From: Bacteroidales bacterium
GTDB taxonomy: Bacteria > Bacteroidota > Bacteroidia > Bacteroidales > UBA932
Direction of reading: 5' to 3'
DNA length: 14,648 nt
NCBI GenBank assembly: GCA_017615445.1
Contig: JAGAAD010000024.1
Coordinates: forward strand, 1-14,648
This document shows positions 1 to 7,662 of this stretch, one piece after another; the stretch's first letter is position 1, and every line of letters starts with the position of its first letter. The notes under the pieces were generated by a model that saw only the letters and a program-made list of their open reading frames with translations, made no database searches and was not told the DNA's origin. The translations under genes were made by a program, and so were the position numbers.

Positions 1-246
1 AAAGACGGCATCGCCATCTTCAAAGTCGACCCCGAGAGCGGCATCGTGTCTGCGGCAGGCTACCAGGAGACCGGCCTGCACCCCCGCAACTTCGCCCTCA
101 CCCCGGACGGCCGGTTCCTCCTCTGCGCCTGCCGCGACTCCGGCCGCATCGAAATCTACTCCATCGACGCCGAAACCGGCCTCCTGACCAGCACCGGTCA
201 CTCCATCGCCATCCCCGCCCCTGTCTGCGTCCAGATCCTCCCATAG
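1..246 (+). CDS. Lactonase-family beta-propeller protein (6-phosphogluconolactonase-like), 3' end only
   Basis: The reading frame is open from base 1 to a TAG stop at 244-246, giving the last 81 residues of a protein whose start lies outside the window. A GTG at 46 is in frame but is not a convincing start, because the homologous sequence continues unbroken upstream to the edge. The fragment has the two-blade pattern of the YbhE/Pgl-type seven-bladed lactonase family: GIAIFKVDPESG, then HPRNFALTPDGRFLLCACRDS, then IEIYSIDAETGLL, ending in a PVCVQIL-like last strand. Known members hydrolyse 6-phosphogluconolactone in the oxidative pentose phosphate pathway, but many Bacteroidetes paralogues are uncharacterised or secreted, so the exact substrate is unknown. 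The N-terminus is missing, so a signal peptide cannot be checked. It converges on the minus-strand porin gene across a 309-base spacer. Confidence 0.88.
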   Translation, partial: KDGIAIFKVDPESGIVSAAGYQETGLHPRNFALTPDGRFLLCACRDSGRIEIYSIDAETGLLTSTGHSIAIPAPVCVQILP

Positions 247-315
247 ATCTCCATTTAACGGAGCCCGCAGTTTTGGAGCGTGGGGGCTAAGTCCCTGTCA
301 CACAGCAAATTAATC

Positions 316-349
316 AAATTAGGTCCCCCGGAAACGGGAGACCTAATTT
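316..349. terminator. Strong hairpin, candidate bidirectional terminator
   Basis: The arms AAATTAGGTC (316-325) and GACCTAATTT (340-349) are perfect reverse complements. Inside them CCCG (327-330) and CGGG (335-338) pair around a GAAA tetraloop at 331-334, with one unpaired position, C326 facing A339. On the minus strand the same position becomes a T-G wobble, so the minus-strand RNA can form an uninterrupted 15-bp stem. The outer A- and T-rich arm ends resemble an intrinsic terminator working in both directions, although the T-tract is only three bases. It lies 70 bases after the lactonase stop and about 207 bases beyond the porin stop. The hairpin is directly visible; the terminator function is inferred. 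Confidence 0.6.
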
Positions 350-385
350 ACGTAAATGGCTGATATTCTAAGGGTTATTCCCCAC

Positions 386-500
386 GCAGATTATTAGTTC
401 GCACAAGGTGGAAAGAAATGGCCGGGACCTTGTGTGCTGAAAGTATCTACAATGCAGATTATTGCACAAGGTCCCTGAGCTAAAGTTCCACCTTGCGCGC
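386..500. repeat. Pair of related nested palindromes with direct-repeat leader
   Basis: Two copies of GCAGATTATT (386-395 and 454-463) each lead into a GCACAAGGT arm (401-409 and 464-472). Each arm faces an ACCTTG arm: ACCTTGTGTGC at 427-437 and ACCTTGCGCGC at 490-500. So there are two adjacent palindromes of about 37 bases. Their interiors are in opposite orientation: the first begins with GGAA and ends in GGG, the second begins with CCC and ends in TTCC. As a result the outer arms 400-413 and 486-499 also pair with each other (13 of 14 positions), and the inner arms 424-434 and 465-475 pair perfectly over 11 bases. The region can therefore fold as two side-by-side hairpins or one long nested hairpin. 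I do not recognise the family. It could be a dispersed palindromic repeat, a structured RNA or a recombination relic. Confidence 0.7.
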
Positions 501-522
501 CACGCTTTGCTGAAGGATTAGA

Positions 523-545
523 GCGCCGAAGGCGCCACAGGGCGC
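523..545 (-). terminator. Overlapping short GC hairpins just after the porin stop
   Basis: GCGCC at 523-527 pairs with GGCGC at 531-535 across a 3-base loop. GCGCC at 532-536 can instead pair with GGCGC at 541-545, so the two 5-bp hairpins exclude each other. They begin about 10 bases beyond the porin stop codon in the direction of porin transcription. The bases that follow on that strand are only modestly T-rich, so this is a weak candidate terminator or 3'-end stabilising structure. Confidence 0.4.
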
Positions 546-555
546 GGCGGGCAAA

Positions 556-1644
556 TTAGAACCTGATATAGGCCAGGGCCCAGAGCTCGTTGTAGGACGG
601 GGCAGCGAGGTGCTGATCCTCGTGGCGACGATACTCGAGCTGGAAGTTCAGATTCTTGTGCAGGCGGAAGTTCGCGCAGGCGCTGTACATATTGTGCGCA
701 GCGGTGTCTGTGAAATTATCCCACTTCACATAGACCTTGAGCCAGTCCTCGATAGGAATGCCGGCCGTCACATAGAAGGCGTTCGCCGCACCGCTCTGAG
801 CAACCTCGCTTGCGAGGGCCTGAGCATACTCAGCGCGGAAGGTCCAGTTGTTCTTGTCGTACTTTGCGCCGAAGCTGACGCGGCGGCGGGCAAGCTCGGT
901 GGCGGGCTTGACGGTAGCACTCACAGAACCATCAGCAGCGACTGCATAGGTGGTCGAACCAGCCTTAACCCAGCTGCCTCTCCAGACGAATCCTCCGAGA
1001 TAGAGTCCCTTGATGGGCTGGAACTGGAGGGTTCCGATTATGTCCTTTTCCTTGTTGGCGTCGGTGACATTGATACCCTGACCGTTGTAAACTCCCAACT
1101 GGTAGTGGATGAGCCTGTGCTGGTCGTCTCCGATCGGGAGGAAGTCTCCCTGCACCTGAAGACCCACATCACGGCCGCCCATGTTGGCTTCGCCGAGACG
1201 GTCGCCCATACCTGCCATCTTCTGGACGAGGAGCGAGAAGTCGCCCACTCCCACATCCCAAGGGTTCATCGGGTTCTCGAAGGTGAACGCCCTCTTGAAC
1301 TGACCGACTTTCACGGAGAACTCTTTGTATTTCGCCCACTCCACGAAGAAGTCCTTGACGTGCGGCGAGGTGCCGTTTGCCTGGAACTGAATCCTATACT
1401 TGAAGTCGTCGAAAATGCTTCCGTCCACATAAAGACGGATGAGCCTGCAGTTGAAACCGGGGCCGCCGTTGGCGCCGTCCTTATCCGAATACTTGTAACC
1501 GCCGATAATATAACCGCCCACCTTCGGGGTGCTCATAAAACCGGTCTGCTTGTAACCGTATTCAATCTCCTGCTGCTCGGCCTCCTGCGCGAAAGCGAAG
1601 GAGCCAAGGCAGAGAGCTGCCAGAACTAAAACTATCTTCTTCAT
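556..1644 (-). CDS. Phosphate-selective porin O/P-type outer-membrane beta-barrel
   Basis: This 362-residue protein starts with a clear signal peptide (MKKIVLVLAALCLGSFAFAQ, cut near residue 19-20) and ends in aromatic YIRF, the usual C-terminal signature of a barrel recognised by the Bam machinery. Between them are alternating beta strands typical of the OprO/OprP-type (Porin_O_P) family, such as RLIRLYVDGSIFDDFKYRIQ near residues 67-86, VKVGQFKRAFTFENP near 111-125 and strands ending FRLHKNLNFQLEYRR. The length fits the family. It would act as a channel in the outer membrane. The family name does not establish phosphate as the substrate; in Bacteroidetes such porins carry varied anions. Only one base separates it from the stop of the carboxylate transporter upstream, so the two are very likely cotranscribed and perhaps translationally coupled, which suggests this porin feeds carboxylates to that transporter (inference). 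Confidence 0.88.
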   Translation of the reverse strand: MKKIVLVLAALCLGSFAFAQEAEQQEIEYGYKQTGFMSTPKVGGYIIGGYKYSDKDGANGGPGFNCRLIRLYVDGSIFDDFKYRIQFQANGTSPHVKDFFVEWAKYKEFSVKVGQFKRAFTFENPMNPWDVGVGDFSLLVQKMAGMGDRLGEANMGGRDVGLQVQGDFLPIGDDQHRLIHYQLGVYNGQGINVTDANKEKDIIGTLQFQPIKGLYLGGFVWRGSWVKAGSTTYAVAADGSVSATVKPATELARRRVSFGAKYDKNNWTFRAEYAQALASEVAQSGAANAFYVTAGIPIEDWLKVYVKWDNFTDTAAHNMYSACANFRLHKNLNFQLEYRRHEDQHLAAPSYNELWALAYIRF

Positions 1645-1645
1645 A

Positions 1646-3091
1646 CTAGAACGGGAAAATCTTAGTCAGCCAGAAGAAGCCGAAGATGAAACCGACAAAG
1701 CCGATAACGATACCGACTCGTGCCATATCCTTGGTCTCCACGAGACCGGTCGAGGATGCGATAGCATTCGGAGGGGTCGAGATCGGGAAGAGCATAGCGA
1801 TCGAGGCGCAGGTGGCGATGAAGATTATCATAGCCTGGGTGCCGCCGAATGCCATGAACGAGCTGTGGCTCGCTGCTGCGGGATCTGCCATGCCGGCTGC
1901 CACGACGATAAGAATCGGGATGAGCAGGGCCGCGGTCGCGGAGTTCGAGATGAAGTTCGAGAGGAAGTAGCAGACGAGACCCGCGATGATTATCACGAGC
2001 ACGACGGACATCTCACCGAACGGGATGGCCTCGATAAGGACCTTGGCAAGACCTGTGTCCTGCAGGGCATATCCGAGGGCGAATCCACCGGCGACGAGCC
2101 AGAGGACGTTCCAGTTGATTTCCTTGATCTCTTCCTTGCCGAACAGTCCTGTTGCCGTGAAGACTGCGAGCGGAACGAAGGCAACGATGTTGGAGTTGAT
2201 CTTCGTGATCTGCTCGGTGGCCCAAAGCAGGATCGTGCCGATGAAGGTGATCCAAACCAGGACATATTTCCAATCCTTCTTCTTGTCGTTAGCGGGGATC
2301 TCGAGCTTGAGTTCCTTGGTCTTGAAGGGGAAGAAGAGCTGGAGGAGAATCCAGGCGACCACGAGCATGATCAGCACGTAGGGGATCATGTGCACGCACC
2401 ACTCACCAAAGGTGACATCGATGCCGGCCTGCTCCAGATAGCCCTTCGCGGTGGCGTTAGGAGGAGTGCCGATCGGGGTGCCGATACCGCCGAGGTTTGC
2501 AGCCACGGGGATCGAGAGCGCGAGGCCGATCTTACCCTTGTCGTCCACGGGGAGCTTCGAAAGCACCGGGGCGAGCAGAGTCAGCATCATGGCTGCGGTG
2601 GCGGTGTTGCTCATGAACATCGAGAACACGGCAATTATCAGCAGGAAGCCCAGAAGCACGAAGCGCGGGTTGGTGCCGAACAGTTTCAGAAGCGCGCGTG
2701 CGATCACCACATCAAGGCCATACCTTTCGGCCATGATTGCGAGCACGAATCCGCCGAGGAAGAGCATGACCACAGGGTCTGCCATACTCGACATGATGCG
2801 GGCGGGCTTCATCAGCACACCGTACTGAGGGTCGCAAAGGAAGCCTATTCCCTTGGTCGAGACCGTCAGAAGCAATATTGTGATAACTAAAAGAGACGTA
2901 GTCCAGTTGGGGATAATTTCGAAGATCCACATGAGGGCTGCGAAAACGAACAGAGCGATAACACGCTGCTGCACCACCGTGAGGGCCGCGATTCCGAACC
3001 AGGAAACGGGCATCACCCACAGGAAGATTGTGACGATCAGCACTATCGGCAGAAGGACACAATACTTGACGTTAAATTTTGAGTTAGACAT
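1646..3091 (-). CDS. DASS/SLC13-family sodium:di- or tricarboxylate symporter
   Basis: A 481-residue, very hydrophobic inner-membrane protein. It carries both internal repeats of the divalent anion:sodium symporter family (VcINDY-like). The first has SNT at 161-163 followed by GIGTPIGTPPN at 203-212. The second has SNS at 382-384 followed by ISTPPN at 437-442. In the structurally studied homologues these SNT and TPPN-like loops bind the carboxylate and the sodium ions. Hydrophobic segments are visible near residues 10-30, 45-60, 65-80, 105-120, 143-160, 235-255, 280-292, 365-380, 385-400 and 458-475. Substrates in the family include succinate, malate, fumarate, 2-oxoglutarate, citrate and sulfate; the sequence alone does not choose. 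It starts 24 bases after the gdhA stop and is followed after one base by the porin gene. I see no promoter of its own. Confidence 0.92.
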   Translation of the reverse strand: MSNSKFNVKYCVLLPIVLIVTIFLWVMPVSWFGIAALTVVQQRVIALFVFAALMWIFEIIPNWTTSLLVITILLLTVSTKGIGFLCDPQYGVLMKPARIMSSMADPVVMLFLGGFVLAIMAERYGLDVVIARALLKLFGTNPRFVLLGFLLIIAVFSMFMSNTATAAMMLTLLAPVLSKLPVDDKGKIGLALSIPVAANLGGIGTPIGTPPNATAKGYLEQAGIDVTFGEWCVHMIPYVLIMLVVAWILLQLFFPFKTKELKLEIPANDKKKDWKYVLVWITFIGTILLWATEQITKINSNIVAFVPLAVFTATGLFGKEEIKEINWNVLWLVAGGFALGYALQDTGLAKVLIEAIPFGEMSVVLVIIIAGLVCYFLSNFISNSATAALLIPILIVVAAGMADPAAASHSSFMAFGGTQAMIIFIATCASIAMLFPISTPPNAIASSTGLVETKDMARVGIVIGFVGFIFGFFWLTKIFPF

Positions 3092-3115
3092 ATGATTTAA
3101 GGTTATACACTTTCA

Positions 3116-4459
3116 CTAGATAATTCCCTGCTCGAGCATGGCGGTGGCCACCTTCATGAAGCCGGCGATGTTAGCGCCCTTCACATAGTCCACCGAGCCG
3201 TCCGGCTGGGTTCCGTATTTGACACACTGTTCGTGGATGCTGTGCATGATCCAATGCAGCTTCTCGTCCACTTCCTTGCCGCTCCAGCTGATGTGCTCGG
3301 CGTTCTGGGTCATCTCCAGGCCGCTTGTGGCCACTCCGCCGGCGTTCACCGCCTTACCGGGAGCGAACAGCACGCCGCTCTTCTGGAAGTAGTGGATGGC
3401 GCCGGGCTGGCAGCCCATGTTGCTGACCTCGCAGCAGCACCAGCAGCCGTTCTCCACGAGCTCGCGGGCGTCGTCTTCGGACAGCTCATTCTGGAATGCG
3501 CACGGGAGTGCGATGTCGCACGGCACGCTCCATGCCTTCTTGCCTGCATGGAAAACAGCGTCCTCCGGGAAACGGTCCACCATGTCCTGAGCGCGGTCGT
3601 GGTTCGATGCGCGCATCACGAGCATGTAGTCTATCATTTCGGGAGTGATGCCCTTCGGGATCTCGCAGCATCCGTCCGGACCGGAGATGGTCACCACCTT
3701 CGCGCCGAGCTCCACGGCCTTCTTCGCCGCGCCCCAGGCAACGTTGCCGAAGCCGGAGAGAGCGACCTTCTTGCCCTTGATGTCCTTGCCCGCCTTCTCG
3801 AGGAGGTGCTGGGTGAAATACAGGGCGCCGTAGCCGGTGGCCTCGGGCCTAAGGACGGAGCCGCCCCAGGTGGAGCCCTTTCCGGTCAGCACGCCGGTGT
3901 TGTACTCGCGAGCGAGCTTCTTGTACATTCCGTAGAGGTAGCCGATCTCGCGTCCGCCCACTCCCACATCGCCGGCCGGGATGTCCTGGTCCGGTCCGAT
4001 GCACTGCCAGAGCTCGGTCATGAAGGCCTGGCAGAAACGCATGATTTCAGCGTCGCTGCGGCCGCGCGGGTTGAAGTCCGAGCCGCCCTTGGCTCCGCCC
4101 ATGGGCAGAGTCGTGAGCGCGTTCTTGAACGTCTGCTCGAATCCGAGGAACTTGAGCATTGAGGGCGTCACTGCCGTGTGGAAACGGAGGCCGCCGTTGT
4201 AGGGGCCGATGGCGCTGTTGAACTGCACGCGATAGCCGGTGTTGGTCTGCACCTGGCCTTCGTCGTCGATCCATGTAACGCGGAAAGTGAAGATGCGGTC
4301 CGGCTCGACCATCCTCTCCACTATCTTCGCCTGTTCGAACTCAGGGTGCTGGTTGTAGACTTCCTCTACCGACTCAAGCACTTCCTGCACTGCCTGCAAA
4401 TACTCGCTTTCTCCAGGGTACTTCGCCTGGAGTTTCGCCATAATATCGGATGTCTTCAT
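3116..4459 (-). CDS. gdhA: Glutamate dehydrogenase, hexameric NADP(H)-type
   Basis: GdhA reductively aminates 2-oxoglutarate with ammonium to L-glutamate in the cytoplasm, linking the citric-acid-cycle pool to nitrogen assimilation. The 447-residue length equals that of the E. coli enzyme. Visible landmarks are the substrate-binding segment YNGGLRFH (87-94), LPMGGAKGGSDF with the catalytic lysine at 124, PAGDVGVGGREIG with the catalytic aspartate at 164, and the nucleotide-binding GxGxxA motif SGFGNVA at 235-241. The C-terminal GLEMTQNAEHISWS segment is typical of the NADP-type small hexameric enzymes. Preference for NADPH is inferred from the subfamily and not proved by a residue. The ATG is 16 bases after the ompH stop, with no recognisable -7 box in between, so it may be read from the bamA-ompH transcript, which is unusual for a metabolic gene. 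Confidence 0.96.
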   Translation of the reverse strand: MKTSDIMAKLQAKYPGESEYLQAVQEVLESVEEVYNQHPEFEQAKIVERMVEPDRIFTFRVTWIDDEGQVQTNTGYRVQFNSAIGPYNGGLRFHTAVTPSMLKFLGFEQTFKNALTTLPMGGAKGGSDFNPRGRSDAEIMRFCQAFMTELWQCIGPDQDIPAGDVGVGGREIGYLYGMYKKLAREYNTGVLTGKGSTWGGSVLRPEATGYGALYFTQHLLEKAGKDIKGKKVALSGFGNVAWGAAKKAVELGAKVVTISGPDGCCEIPKGITPEMIDYMLVMRASNHDRAQDMVDRFPEDAVFHAGKKAWSVPCDIALPCAFQNELSEDDARELVENGCWCCCEVSNMGCQPGAIHYFQKSGVLFAPGKAVNAGGVATSGLEMTQNAEHISWSGKEVDEKLHWIMHSIHEQCVKYGTQPDGSVDYVKGANIAGFMKVATAMLEQGII

Positions 4460-4475
4460 AGGTTAAATGAATGAT

Positions 4476-5039
4476 TTACTGCTGCTGAGCGGCCAGTTCC
4501 TGCTGGAGGGTCTCGAGGGTCCTGCCTTCCTTGATGCCGAGGGCTTTGCGTGCGAGCGGAGTAAGATCTATGCTCTGCGCTGGATCGAAATAGAGGACCT
4601 GCGAAAGATCGAACACATAGACGACTCCTTCCTTCTTGGCGAGGTCGTTCACGGTGTCCATCGCTTTCTGCTGGATCGGAGCCATCAGCGACTGCTGCTG
4701 CTGTGCGAGCTCCTGCTGAACACTCTGCTCGAAGGTCTGGATGCGCTGCTGGATCTCTGTGAGCTCCTTCTCCTTGCTCTCGCGGATAGCGGGAGTCCAG
4801 GTGCTGACTTTCTGCTGATAGGTCTGGTACTTGGTGTTGAATTCCTCCACCATGGCCTGATAAGTTTCCTGTGCTTCCTGGCTTGAAGCCTGGATGGTGG
4901 CGCGGGCCTGGTCTGCTTCAGGCATGAGCTGAACGAGCTCGGAGAAGTTGACGTGCGCGAACTTGGGCTGCGCCATTGCAGCGATGCTCATAAGAGCCGC
5001 GGCTGCGATCACAAATGCTTTCTTCATAATATCTTTCAT
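4476..5039 (-). CDS. ompH: OmpH/Skp-family periplasmic chaperone
   Basis: Skp-type proteins form jellyfish-shaped trimers that hold unfolded outer-membrane proteins in the periplasm until the Bam complex inserts them. The ORF gives 187 residues from the ATG at 5039. A second in-frame ATG at 5027 (MKKAFVIAA...) gives 183 residues with an equally good signal peptide and may be the true start. The signal peptide ends in AMAQ. The mature protein opens with a beta segment (FAHVNFSELVQLMPE), continues through a long Q/E/K-rich helical hairpin of roughly residues 45-125, and closes with a second beta segment (GVVYVFDLSQVLY), which is the Skp layout. It starts 11 bases after the bamA stop, the standard bamA-ompH arrangement of Bacteroidetes. 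The C-terminus is glutamine-rich (LAAQQQ). Confidence 0.92.
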   Translation of the reverse strand: MKDIMKKAFVIAAAALMSIAAMAQPKFAHVNFSELVQLMPEADQARATIQASSQEAQETYQAMVEEFNTKYQTYQQKVSTWTPAIRESKEKELTEIQQRIQTFEQSVQQELAQQQQSLMAPIQQKAMDTVNDLAKKEGVVYVFDLSQVLYFDPAQSIDLTPLARKALGIKEGRTLETLQQELAAQQQ

Positions 5040-5050
5040 TGTTGATTATT

Positions 5051-7642
5051 CTAGAATTGCTGTCCGATCACGAAGTGGAACTGGCTGCCTCCCTTGCTGG
5101 AGCTGTCGAAGCCATAGCCCCAGTCCACACCGAGCAGGCCGACCATAGGCAGGAAGATCCTGACGCCCACACCGGCCGAGCGGTAGATCTGGAACGGGTT
5201 GAAGTCGCGGATATCGGACCAGCAGTTACCGCCCTCGAGGAAACCGAGCACGAAGATGGTGCTGGTAGGCTGGAGGATCACCGGGTAACGGAGCTCGACG
5301 GTGAACTTGTCGTAGACGTTACCTGCGTAGGCGTATCCGTTAGAGTTGTATGTGGTGTTCTGATACGGGGTCAGGGAGTAGTTCTCATAACCGCGCAGGG
5401 ACACCACCTCCGAACCGTAGGTGCTGTAGCCTGACATACCGTCACCGCCCACGAGGAAGCCCTCGAACGGGGAATAACCCCAGTTGCGGTTGTAGTAGCC
5501 GAGATAGCCGAACTGCGCGCGTGCCATCAGGACGAGGTCTCCGGCGAGCTTGATGTACTGCGCCGCGGACAACTTCCATTTGTGGTACTCGATCCAGCGG
5601 TAGCGGTTCTGCGCGCTCCAGTTCGAGTAATCCACATTTTTGTAGGACGGGACGTCGAACTTGTTGCCGGAATTGTCGTAGTCGTACTTGCGGAACAGCG
5701 AGTACGGAGGAGTGAAGGACAGACCGAGAGCGAATTCCGAACCCTGACGGGGGTAGATTTGCTGGTCTGTGCTGTTTCTGTTGAGATTTATAGAGTAGCT
5801 CAGGTTGTTTGCAAGTCCGTCGTCGAAGATGAAATAACCGGAGTACCAGTTGGTCAGTTTGTAGGTCTGCCAGCTGAGTCCGTTGTAGAGCACGAAATAG
5901 CTGTCAGGCCATTTGAGGCGCTTACCCAGCGAGGCCGAGGCGCCGAACACCTCCATCTGACGGTCGTGGCTGAGAATGTTCAGAGCCAGGTAGGAGTTCG
6001 TCTGACGGGTGTAGTAGGCGGACAGGTTCAGCGAGGTAGGCTTCTTTCCGAAGAGCCAGGGCTCGGTGAAGCTGGCCGTCAAAGCGGTGTAGTATGTTCC
6101 GTTAGTCTGGAAGCGGAAGGCGAGGTTCTGCGCGTCTCCCAGCGGCACCGGACGCCAGGCGTCTTTGTCGAACAGACGGTGTGTGCTGAAGTTGTTGAAG
6201 CTGACGCCGACAGTGGCCACGAAGGTGTTTCCGCCCCAACCGCCGGAGAGTTCGAGCTGGCTAGAAGGCTTCTCCGTGACGTTGTAGATCACGTCCACCG
6301 TGTTGTCACGGGCGTTAGGGATGATGCTGTAGCCGCTGTTCGGGTCCATGATGGCTTCCTGGTCGAACTGGCCGAGGGAGGCGATTTCGCGGATGGAACG
6401 CTCGAAGTCGGACTGGCTGAAGAGGTAGCCCGGGCGGGTGAAGACCTGGCGGCGGACCACCTTTTCGTTGGTGAGGTCGTTGCCGTTGATGACTATGTTG
6501 TTAAGGGTCGCCTGCTTGCCTTCAGTGATGCGGAGCTCCACATCCACGGAGTCGTTCTGGATGTTGGTCTCCACCGGGGTGATGTTGAAGAAGAGGTAGC
6601 CGTTGTCGCGGTAGAGCTTCGAGATGTCGTAGTCTGACTGCTTGCCGCCGCCGTAGAGCCTCTTTTCCATGGACACCACATCGTAGACGTCTCCCTTCTT
6701 GATGTTCAGGATGCCGTTCAGGGCGTCCGTGGCATAGACGGAGTTACCGGTCCAGGTGACGTCGCGGAAGAAGTACTGCTTTCCTTCTTCTATGTTCATA
6801 TCGATGTTCATGCGCTTCTTCACCTTGCCGTTTTTCTTCACCACGTCCACAATGTAAAGGCTGTCGCTGACGATGCGCGCGTCTCTGTAACCGGCTTCCT
6901 TGAAGGCCTCCACCAGCTTTTTCTTGTCGTCCGGATAATCCTTCTCACTGAACTTTTTGCTGCTGAAGAAGTTGTAGATCTTGTTGGATTTAGTCTTCTT
7001 CATCGAGCGGGCGAGCTTGAAGTCCGAGACGTGCTCGTTGCCGTTGAAGTTGATGTCCTTGATCTTCACCTTCGGGCCCCTGTCCACCGCGAAATTAACT
7101 CGGATAGCGTTGCGAACTACGGTGTCTTTCTGAACCTCCGCCTTCACATCGCAGAGCAGATAACCCTTCTCTGCGTAGTAACGCTTGATGATTCCTATCG
7201 AGGTGCTCTCCACATACTGGGAGAACTCGCCGCCGCGGCGGATATGAAGCCTTTCCTGAAGCTCTTTCTTGTCGCCGGATTTCACTCCGGAGAAAGTCCA
7301 GCGCGAGATACGCGGGCGCTCCTGAAGCTCGATCCTGAACCAGGCAGTGTCCTTGCTGGCGCTGAGATGGTCTATATACAGCCCCACATCCTCGAAGTAG
7401 TTCTGAACGGTGAGCTTGCGGAGAACATTGGAGATGTCGTCTCCGGGCACGGTGATTTCCCTGCCGCTCACAAGCCCGGACTGCTGGATAATCTGCTGGT
7501 CTGAGAAGTAAGTGTTTCCTTCGACGATAACTCCGCCGATTATATATTGCTGGGGTCGTGAGTAATCCACCTCCACCTGCGCACGGGCAGTCAGAGCCGC
7601 GGCGCAGAAGATGATGGGGAACAGAATCCGGCCTAATTTCAT
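5051..7642 (-). CDS. bamA: Outer-membrane protein assembly factor BamA (Omp85)
   Basis: BamA is the essential barrel core of the complex that folds beta-barrel proteins into the outer membrane. I place the start at the ATG at 7642 (MKLGRILFPIIFCAAALTARAQ...), because it gives a clean signal peptide ending ARAQ; the frame also opens at a GTG at 7663 that adds seven residues ahead of it. The 863 residues comprise a POTRA series over roughly residues 30-450 (for example QYIIGGVIVEGN, KDINFNGNEHVSD, FRDVTWTGNSVY and LNNIVINGNDLT, each a POTRA-like strand and turn), then a 16-strand-type barrel. The conserved lid-loop motif RGY is at about 750-752, and the protein ends in aromatic GQQF. It lies between uppS and ompH, and the partner lipoprotein gene bamD is also in this window. 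Confidence 0.96.
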   Translation of the reverse strand: MKLGRILFPIIFCAAALTARAQVEVDYSRPQQYIIGGVIVEGNTYFSDQQIIQQSGLVSGREITVPGDDISNVLRKLTVQNYFEDVGLYIDHLSASKDTAWFRIELQERPRISRWTFSGVKSGDKKELQERLHIRRGGEFSQYVESTSIGIIKRYYAEKGYLLCDVKAEVQKDTVVRNAIRVNFAVDRGPKVKIKDINFNGNEHVSDFKLARSMKKTKSNKIYNFFSSKKFSEKDYPDDKKKLVEAFKEAGYRDARIVSDSLYIVDVVKKNGKVKKRMNIDMNIEEGKQYFFRDVTWTGNSVYATDALNGILNIKKGDVYDVVSMEKRLYGGGKQSDYDISKLYRDNGYLFFNITPVETNIQNDSVDVELRITEGKQATLNNIVINGNDLTNEKVVRRQVFTRPGYLFSQSDFERSIREIASLGQFDQEAIMDPNSGYSIIPNARDNTVDVIYNVTEKPSSQLELSGGWGGNTFVATVGVSFNNFSTHRLFDKDAWRPVPLGDAQNLAFRFQTNGTYYTALTASFTEPWLFGKKPTSLNLSAYYTRQTNSYLALNILSHDRQMEVFGASASLGKRLKWPDSYFVLYNGLSWQTYKLTNWYSGYFIFDDGLANNLSYSINLNRNSTDQQIYPRQGSEFALGLSFTPPYSLFRKYDYDNSGNKFDVPSYKNVDYSNWSAQNRYRWIEYHKWKLSAAQYIKLAGDLVLMARAQFGYLGYYNRNWGYSPFEGFLVGGDGMSGYSTYGSEVVSLRGYENYSLTPYQNTTYNSNGYAYAGNVYDKFTVELRYPVILQPTSTIFVLGFLEGGNCWSDIRDFNPFQIYRSAGVGVRIFLPMVGLLGVDWGYGFDSSSKGGSQFHFVIGQQF

Positions 7643-7662
7643 ACCTGTCTTAAAAAAGCCCA

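Larger units (their letters stand above)
247..555. other. Noncoding convergent intergenic spacer with multiple hairpins
   Basis: These 309 bases separate the stop of the plus-strand lactonase gene from the stop of the minus-strand porin gene. I see no convincing coding sequence here. The left and middle parts are AT-richer than the flanking genes; the last 35 bases are very GC-rich. The spacer holds a strong hairpin at 316-349, a pair of related palindromes at 386-500 and short overlapping GC hairpins at 523-545, each listed separately. A weaker 5-bp pairing (AGCCC with GGGCT) may exist around 263-288 just after the lactonase stop. The position between two gene ends makes termination the simplest role, but the amount of structure exceeds what two terminators need. 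Confidence 0.75.

Noticed and set aside
46..246. A complete small 66-residue gene starting at GTG 46
   Set aside because: The frame continues open to base 1 with sequence matching the lactonase family, so this is the tail of a larger gene.
386..500. CRISPR array
   Set aside because: Only two repeat-like units of different orientation, no series of equal spacers and no cas genes nearby.
386..500. Invertible promoter (inverton) of the Bacteroides kind
   Set aside because: Inverted arms exist, but no -7 promoter box lies between them, no recombinase gene is nearby, and both flanking genes end here rather than start.
610..1629. A 339-codon plus-strand ORF opposite the porin gene
   Set aside because: It is the antisense shadow of a well-supported porin with signal peptide and C-terminal aromatic residue.
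1865..2890. A 341-codon plus-strand ORF opposite the carboxylate transporter
   Set aside because: Composition is rich in D, E, G and H as expected of the antisense of a hydrophobic membrane protein, and it matches no family I know.
3233..4162. A 309-codon plus-strand ORF opposite gdhA
   Set aside because: gdhA is certain on the minus strand; the opposite frame has no domain or signal.
5582..6637. A 351-codon plus-strand ORF opposite bamA
   Set aside because: Shadow of bamA with biased V/E/G/R composition and no recognisable motif.
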